Shown here: piece after piece, positions 57,602 through 64,000 of the stretch
How positions within the stretch are numbered: the first letter of the stretch is position 1
Layout of the letters: every line of letters starts with the position of its first letter
DNA from: Mantamonas sphyraenae
Taxonomy: Eukaryota; CRuMs; Mantamonadidae
Assembly: GCA_026936335.1 (NCBI GenBank)
Contig: JAPMXV010000052.1
Coordinates: 434,001 to 498,000 of the forward strand
DNA length: 64,000 nucleotides
Direction: 5' to 3'
Made by a program: the position numbers and the translations under genes
Notes under the pieces: model-generated
Seen by the model: the letters and a program-made list of their open reading frames with translations, nothing else
Told to the model about the DNA's origin: nothing
Databases searched by the model: none

Positions 57602-59165
57602 TCATCTCCGGCCCGGCTCAAACAGAGCCGACTCGGGTGGGGAGCGCGGCAAAGGCGGAGAGGCCACCGGGTTTGGGCTCAACACGCCCAGGTCGAGGCA
57701 TGGTTGTGCACCCTGTTCGGCAAACAGGGCGTCCTGTACAATGGGGTTGTGTGCACGATCCACAGACGCCTCCACAGCCATCTCCTGCGGCACCATGGCC
57801 ATATGCATCATCACAGACGCACGCCACTGCGACATCTGCTCCTCTGTCGGCGTGTTGGTCACGCTCTCTTCGCCTGCGCCATACCACAGCCACATCCCGT
57901 CCACCGTCCCGTCTCGTGTCCCAGGCCGCTCCATGCCGTCCTCGCGCCCATTGGCGTCCACGGCCCCAGTTCCGTTCCCGCCCGCGTCTCCACTTGCGCT
58001 TGTGGCCACAGCCACGCCGTTTGTATGTACACCTGTGCCCACATCTACGTGCGGCGACAGTAGCAAGCGCGACATCACGTCTCCTCCTCGTGCCACACGT
58101 CTCGTGCCACCCTCGCCATCTTCGTCGTCGCCTGGGGCCTCCTGTGTGTCAGAATGCCCGTTGGTCCTTGTGGCCTGGTCCAGGCCCTCCTCATCCTCCT
58201 CTTCCAACAGGGAAAACTCGCTGCCGTCCAGCTCGCGCAAACGCCGCAACGCCGCAGGGTGATATATGATGCTGCTGTTGTTGTTGCTGCCCGCGCCTCC
58301 CGTGTGTCCGACAGTGCCCACAGTGCTTGCTGTTGCCGCCGTGTCCATGCTCCAATTCGACAGCACGCTAAGCCGGTCGCTTTCGCTGTGTGCGCTGGGC
58401 GTTTCCGTGAGAAGGTCCATTCGCTCGTCGCCCGTGTCGTGTGACTCGGCAGGCGACAGCAACGACGACGCCCCCTTCCCTGCGTACGGAGTCCATGTCC
58501 ACTCGTTGCTAGTGCGCACACGGTACAGCTCGTCCACGCTGCTCGTGCTCTGCAGCGGAATGCCCACGCTTCCGCTCACCGCGCGCGAAACGCCCGTCGG
58601 CGTGCCCACTGTCGAGGTGGCCAGCGACCTGCTGCTATGCACACTTTGTACAAGGCCCATGGCTGTGTATGCATGCGCTGCAGCTCCCCCGTATCCGCCT
58701 CCTGTCGTGCTGTGCCGCCGACCTTGGTTCAGAATGCTGCTGATTTCTCGCGCCGCCAGCCGTCTGTGTTGCGAATCGCGTTGTCGCCGCCCCGAGCGTC
58801 CTCTGTTGTGTCAGCACATGCATGTGTCCCTCTTCCACCCACCCCGTCCCGTTTCCACACCGCCATGGCTCCTGTCTCGCAAAGGGCCGCAGGAAAGGGC
58901 CAAGAGAACGGAAGCACACGAAAAAACGTCTTTGGCAGCCCCACCACAGAAAAAGGTGTGGATCTGTGGATAAGACGCCTTCCCATGCCTCTCTCGGCCA
59001 TGCCACGCACCTGTGTTTCGACTGTCGCTCACTGCTGCCCCCCGCGTTGCTGCTGCTGCTCTCCTCTCTATCTTCCAGTGCATCCATCGACGATGCGGGA
59101 CGAAGCGGCTCGGGGGCGACCAGCATCGTTCGCGCTTTTGCTTTGGGGGTCTCTGCGCATTGCAT
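57602..59165 (-). CDS. Unknown Ser/Thr/Gly-rich protein (2 exons)
   Basis: 451 aa from exons 59165-59011 and 58802-57602; a 208-nt GT-AG intron joins SERQSKH to RRGRSGRRQRDSQHRRL in phase 2. The protein starts MQCAETPKAKARTMLV. Residues ~50-110 are basic with ARLAAREISSILNQGRR-like content. The rest is disordered and Ser/Gly/Thr/Asp-rich, with a short acidic helix (LRRLRELDGSEFSLLEEEDE) and a C-terminal stretch WRASVMMHMAMVPQEMAVEA. I recognise no family. It is 48 bp from the SEY1 stop on the same strand. Confidence 0.65.
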
Positions 59166-59213
59166 TTTCGACTGAATTCTCCCACTGCTCACATCCCACA
59201 TCCCACACCACAA

Positions 59214-61950
59214 TCACTCTGTCTTTGGCTTGCGCCTGCGTCGATCGCTGCTGCTGCTGTTGCTGCTGCTGCCGCCGCCGCCACGAGTCTCCCGCTCGGC
59301 CTTTGTGAACACAGACTGCACAAACTCCGACAGGTACCCTTCCAGCACATCCAGCAGCATCTTGTCCATTCCCATGGAACGAAGCGTGAAAAACAACCCC
59401 ACACCGGCCATGGCCATCACCAGCAGCACCGGCGACGACAAGATGGCAACCAGCTCGTTCCAGCCAAGCACGAGCACAACCAGAAGCATCCACATCGGCA
59501 CCTCCTTACTAGCCACAGTTGAGTGCATCACACGCAGCTGCTCGGCGTACGCAGCGCCACTTTCGCTCATAAACCGCTCCATGATGCTGCGGCACCGTGT
59601 CTCGTCCAACACCACCAGCCGCTTGTCCACAGGACCCTGTCGCTTCACAAGGCGGATGGATGACGACGACGAAGACGACGAAGAAGAGCTGCCCTCTTCA
59701 TCCTCTTCACCGTGTGCCTCATTCAGCAGAGAGAGCATCGACACCGTGTCCGCCTCTGCATCCAGACGCACGTACGCGAGCGCCTCCAGCAGGTCCAGCG
59801 CTGCCTCTCGCCCACTCTCAAACACTTGCTTCATATCTTCTTCCTTGTTGTACACTCGCGGGATGCGCTTGTCGTCAAAGCGATACACGTCGTCAAACGC
59901 CTTCTTCAGCTTCAGCAGCACCTGTTCATCCGCCGTCTTTTCGCGCATCATCTTGCTCACCACCTCCACCGCCTTTTCCTCCACGCTTTCTGATGCACTG
60001 CCAGCGCCGCTCCATTCACGGAGAGGCCAGCCAGACGTGCATCCAGCGCCTCCACCGCTTCCGCGTTGCACGTGCCGACCGTCTTGCGCAACGAGCGCCA
60101 CATTTTGCTGCTGCCACCATCCACTGCGCGCACGACCTCGTCCATCACCTTGTGCTTGTGTTCCTTGTACACACTGGCCAGCACACGTTCAATCTGCTCC
60201 TCCCGTTTCTTGTCCACCTCACTCGCCAGACCGCTTGCCAACCGCTTTCGCTCTCCACTCGCAGACCACTTGCCCTGTGCCGCCTCCACTTCCTGCAGGC
60301 ACCCTTCCACCTGCGTATCAAACTGCTGCAGCACTCCGGCGCAGATTGCCTCGGTCACATCGCCAAAGTGAGGCACCATCCCACCCGAGCCGGCCTTGTG
60401 TTCTTCCACTTCGTACTGCTCTCGCCAGCTCGACACTGCCGCCCTGCTCCAACTGTGCACGTACTCCTGGAATACTCCCTCCAGGGCGGCCAGAAGGTGC
60501 TCCTTCAGCTTGATGCGTTTGTCCGTGTACACACGCTCGTGGTATCGCGAGGCCTGCTCGTCAAAGTCCCGCAGTCCTTGCTCCACGATCGTTTGCATCT
60601 GTTGACCCAGACCCGTCACGCCACCCTCTGTGTCCACAGCCAGCGCCAGTGTGTGAATGGTCTCTTGCAGGCTGTCCACTACCTGCTGCAGGATCTCGTC
60701 GCACCTGAACGTCGCCAACATTTCCCGCTGCGTCGGCAAATCCAGATCCTTGTTGGCTTTGATCTGATCCCAAATTCCCTGTGTGTATGCGCTGAATCCA
60801 TCTGCAGGCACACTCTTCTTGTACTTGTCCGCAAACACGTATCCGTCCGCCTGCGGATCCACAAACCGTGTGCGCAGTGCAGCAACCCCTTGCTCAAACT
60901 GCTCTGTCTGCAGCAGCTTGTGCGCCAATGACGCCCATTCAAAGTCAAAGAACTGGTCTGGCGTGGCGTCTTCCAGGCCTTCGGGCTTCTTGATCTCCGC
61001 CCAGATCTTGTTCAGATCGTCCTGCACCGTGCTTGTGTGCACGTCCAGCTCTGTGCCGTCGTCGTGGTCGCGAAACAGGAACAGCAGCAGGGTCTTGGGC
61101 GGCTTTTGGCCCTCTTCGTCCTCCAGTCGTGCAAACAGCTGCAGGTGGACATCAAAGACCGTTTTGAGCAGGCCGTAGTTGGCTCCCTCGAAACGCCCAA
61201 TGTCGCGATACCACATGTTGACAATGAGCACTTCGCTGAGAGCCAACGAGAACAAACTGATCTTGCGTTCAAACTGGCCATGGTCTTCGCCTCTGTCGCT
61301 GCTATCCGTGCCTTCCACATCAAACACAAGCACTTCCTTGTCCCCTGACTCGCCGTTGGCTTTGCTCGCTGTGCTCAGCCACACTCCCTTGGTTGTGCGC
61401 TGGCGTCCTCGTGCACCGTCCAGCACCGCAAACTTGGAACCAAACAGCATGTTGAGCAGTGTGCCTGTGACGTGGCAGTGCCACCCATGCGAGTGAACCC
61501 CGCCGTGTGCGTGTCCATTGCGTGTCAGTGATCCGTAACCGTTGTCACCACGCCCATGTGTCCTGAATACAGGCTCCTTGCTGTCGCATGTACCCCAATG
61601 GCAAAGCGATGGTGGCCGCACGAGCCGGTTGTGCGCCTTGCAAAATGGCGCCAGAACGGAAACGGGCGCGCCTCACACAACCTACTCTTGCCCGAAGATT
61701 GGCAGCCAAACACAGCCACGACGTTGTAGTCGAAGCCACGGTCCAGGACGTTCCACGCCTTCAGGTGCTCCTGCATCTCGTCGCTGCAGACGACGGCGGC
61801 CAGAATCGGTGGAAACGAAAAGTGGAGGCCGAGTCAGCTCGTTCACTCAGGGCAGGGAATGCATGCACACACACACACAGCTGCCACTCACGTAAATTCG
61901 GCATTCTCGTCAATGACCTGACACAGTGAGGTGTCTGAAGCACTTGTCAT
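59214..61950 (-). CDS. SEY1: SEY1/RHD3 dynamin-like GTPase of the ER (3 exons, one apparent frame break)
   Basis: Exons 61950-61892, 61783-61686 and 61464-59214. The start reads MTSASDTSLCQVIDENAEFT, then EMQEHLKAWNVLDRGFDYN. The G1 motif GCQSSGKSTLLNMLFG is assembled across intron 2. LVFDVEGTDSSDRGED is G3 and LLFLFRDHD is G4. A long helical bundle follows, then two C-terminal membrane segments (MWMLLVVLVLGWNELVAIL, VLLVMAMAGVGLFF) and a basic tail. SEY1 fuses ER tubules homotypically. Near 59995-60003 the frame changes: the upstream frame ends KRRWRW, whereas the downstream frame continues SESVEEKAVEVVSKMM. One missing base would join them into about 845 aa. A Ser run lies at ~59660-59690. 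Confidence 0.87.
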
Positions 61951-62227
61951 GCTTGTTTGTCGAGTTGCGAGACGCCGCGCATGCTCTGGCAAGCTGTTTG
62001 CCATGGGTATGTGTCCTCATGTCCATCCCCAACATGCGTAGCCCCACACTGGTTCCCTTCTTTCCTGTTTCGATGACTGTTTTCCTGCGCCACGGTGCCT
62101 ACCTTCACTTGCTGACCCGGCGTCCGCTCCAGATTCACGGCTCGACTCGTTCTTTGCCGAGCCAGGCGAAGGGGACGGCTCGACGCTGCGCCTGCGGCTG
62201 AGCAGGTCCAGCTTGGAACGAGACTCC

Positions 62228-64000
62228 ATGGCGTCGCAGTATGCATACCGACCAAACAGTAGCGGGGCAGCCGCACGGGTGTGGGAAAACAACGTGTCCG
62301 CGGGTGGCGGCGCCGCAGAAGACAACGGTCAAGTGGACGAGGCGGCAGAGGGGACAAGTGAGGACCGCAGCAACAAGCAGGTGGGCTCAGGACAGGCACT
62401 GGGCAGCAACCATGACGACCGGTACCAGAGCACATTGATTGGCAAGGCCAGTAAGCGTGAGAGCGCGTTGGGACGAGACGTGCGCTATTCCAGCCTGTAT
62501 GCAAACGAACAGGCGGATCCCCGAGGACGACAAAGCCCCAGGAGCAAAGGAGGCGCCGGCAAACGCAAAGGCAGTGCAGGCGCAGATGGAAGCAGTGGTG
62601 GAAAGCGACGGACGGGGGGAGGAGGTGGAACAAGCGCGAGCAAGCGACGAGGCAGCAAACCGCGCTCGCTTCTGGACGAGCTGTACGGATCGTATGGCCA
62701 CACAGGAGGACACAACGGAGACGGAGATGCTTTGGGACGCAGCAGAATGCAGGGGAAGCAGGAGCAGGACATGCTGTTTGATGCACCTGCGCTGCAGAGT
62801 GTACAAACGGCGTACGACACGCTGGGCAGCGTGAAAAACACACTGGTCACACAGCAGACACACGTGGGCAGAGTGCGCGACCAATCCAAAGACGCCCTGC
62901 ATCGCGTGCGCGACCTTCACACTGCCTTCCGCATGTGCAATCAAAAGCGGCTGCAGCTGAGAGAGGATGTCCAACATGTGGCGCTCTTCATTGCCCAGGA
63001 CGAGGCCCTGCTCGACCGCCTGGCCCAGCTCAGCCGGCCCGAGAGCACCCTCATGGACAACGTGGACTTTGCCGACCAGGAGTTGGCACGCGCTGTGATG
63101 CGCATTGTCAGCAGCGCCACCGCGCAAGACGACGTCGATGCCTTGCTCGACGAAACCGCAGCCAACCTGGACGGGTTTGCACCTGCCAACGCCCTCGACG
63201 ACCACCGATTGGCCTTCAAACTCATCGACTCGGCCGCCTCGCAGGTCGCCTCGCAAATCGAGGACCTGCTGCAGGAGCTGCCAGAGGCCCTGGACGAGCT
63301 GCAGCTCATTGTGGAGAAGGCCAAGGTGCGCAGTGGCAAGTTTAGCGACGGCGGAACTGGAGCATCGTCGTCGTCGTCATCCACCTCGTCGTCGTCGTCG
63401 TCCCGTAAGGGAGCACGCATTAAGCCACAGGACAAGCTGATGAGCATGGACGAGGCAATGTCGCTGGCCACCAAGGCCATGTTGCACAACAACCAGAGCA
63501 AGGTGGACATGAGCCAGGAGCAGATGCTGCTGGCTCACCAAAACAGGGTGCAGAAGGAGGTGATTGTGGCTTCCTTGAAGCGAATCCGCAGCGAGTACGT
63601 GGCCCAGTTTGGCGAGCCTGTGCAAGAGCGACCCCAGCAACAGCAGCAGCTCCATAGCGCACACACGCAGGGCGAATCGTCATTCGGCCTCGATGCAGAG
63701 GATGCACTGCCGTCGTCGAGCAGCATGGACAATCTGCAACAGGGCGGACGGGCAAAGACGGGCATGCGCGTGGACACGACGAGTGGGATGGGCACGACGA
63801 CCACCCCACGACTGCAGAAGCTGGAGTCAGCAGCATCGGGTCATTCGCCTGGTTCGGAGCCAACAACCATCGTGTATCACAGCGACAGCGAGCGAGGAGA
63901 AAGTCCAGGTGTCGGAGGAGAGTTTGGTCTCGGATACATGGAACAGGTGGCACAGGAACGACGAAACAACATGGACCGTGAGCTGGCGTGGACCACAGAG
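62228..64000 (+). CDS. Unknown protein, N-terminal 591 codons (runs off right edge)
   Basis: From the ATG at 62228 the plus strand is open to the window end. It begins MASQYAYRPNSSGAAARVWE; the first ~170 residues are disordered and basic. Residues ~185-370 are helical with coiled-coil character (VQTAYDTLGSVKNTLVTQ, QKRLQLREDVQHVALFIAQD), then a Ser run (~63365-63405) and another helix (MSLATKAMLHNNQSKVDM). The tail is disordered up to the edge. The layout resembles a tethering or trafficking coiled-coil subunit, but I cannot assign a family. It is divergent from SEY1, 277 bp apart. Confidence 0.6.
   Translation, partial: MASQYAYRPNSSGAAARVWENNVSAGGGAAEDNGQVDEAAEGTSEDRSNKQVGSGQALGSNHDDRYQSTLIGKASKRESALGRDVRYSSLYANEQADPRGRQSPRSKGGAGKRKGSAGADGSSGGKRRTGGGGGTSASKRRGSKPRSLLDELYGSYGHTGGHNGDGDALGRSRMQGKQEQDMLFDAPALQSVQTAYDTLGSVKNTLVTQQTHVGRVRDQSKDALHRVRDLHTAFRMCNQKRLQLREDVQHVALFIAQDEALLDRLAQLSRPESTLMDNVDFADQELARAVMRIVSSATAQDDVDALLDETAANLDGFAPANALDDHRLAFKLIDSAASQVASQIEDLLQELPEALDELQLIVEKAKVRSGKFSDGGTGASSSSSSTSSSSSSRKGARIKPQDKLMSMDEAMSLATKAMLHNNQSKVDMSQEQMLLAHQNRVQKEVIVASLKRIRSEYVAQFGEPVQERPQQQQQLHSAHTQGESSFGLDAEDALPSSSSMDNLQQGGRAKTGMRVDTTSGMGTTTTPRLQKLESAASGHSPGSEPTTIVYHSDSERGESPGVGGEFGLGYMEQVAQERRNNMDRELAWTTE

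Overview
This window is nuclear DNA of a unicellular eukaryote (a protist). The evidence is GT-AG spliceosomal introns (about 50-370 nt, 0-4 per gene) and a typically eukaryotic gene set: CCT6, HAT1, PP6 regulatory subunit, LIN54, RECQL4, FANCL, SEY1, PITP and ABCA transporters. Genes lie about 2-2.5 kb apart, often with less than 100 bp between neighbours. I cannot name the species. A kinase whose tail resembles plant-type CIPK regulatory domains argues mildly against an animal or fungus.

Layout. 1-277 (-): start of an unknown gene running off the left edge. 402-1696 (-): methionyl-tRNA formyltransferase. 1849-1925: a near-perfect long hairpin. 2152-5116 (-): a spliced Fanzor (eukaryotic TnpB-like RNA-guided nuclease) gene with an intact rearranged RuvC site. 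5381-6385 (-) and 6421-10296 (+): divergent ENTR1 and TARBP1/TRM3 homologues. 10482-11072 (+): cyclophilin with a prenylation-like tail. 11114-12901 (-): coiled-coil protein. 13000-14277 (-): OGFOD2-like dioxygenase. 14365-16290 (-): HAT1. 16395-19855 (-): PP6R/SAPS protein. 19926-25747: a 5.8-kb DNA element with TA-flanked terminal inverted repeats, almost filled by one ORF of about 1,810 aa ending in a TnpB/Fanzor RuvC plus zinc-ribbon module. 26161-28217 (+): LIN54/tesmin-like CXC protein with frame breaks. 28241-31453 (-) and 31493-35221 (+): head-to-head ABCA half-transporters. 35263-36370 (-): class I PITP. 36609-44111 (+): giant coiled-coil/repeat protein. 44099-48351 (-): RECQL4. 48529-50293 (+): aspartate aminotransferase. 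50373-52631 (-): CIPK-like kinase. 52779-54981 (-): CCT6. 55199-56683 (+): FANCL. 56742-57535 (-): adenylate kinase. 57602-59165 (-): unknown protein. 59214-61950 (-): SEY1/RHD3 GTPase. 62228-64000 (+): start of an unknown gene running off the right edge.

The host genes are mostly housekeeping genes with no operon-like logic. The most interesting content is the two unrelated Fanzor-type nuclease genes about 15 kb apart. One is about 924 aa and intron-bearing, with a striking hairpin downstream. The other is a giant form carried in its own TIR element. Both place the catalytic Glu immediately before the zinc ribbon. Several conserved genes carry single-base frame breaks, mostly at short homopolymers, so consensus errors are likely in parts of this sequence. 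Exon boundaries below were inferred by eye from splice motifs, reading-frame phase and homology I remember; no alignment was run.
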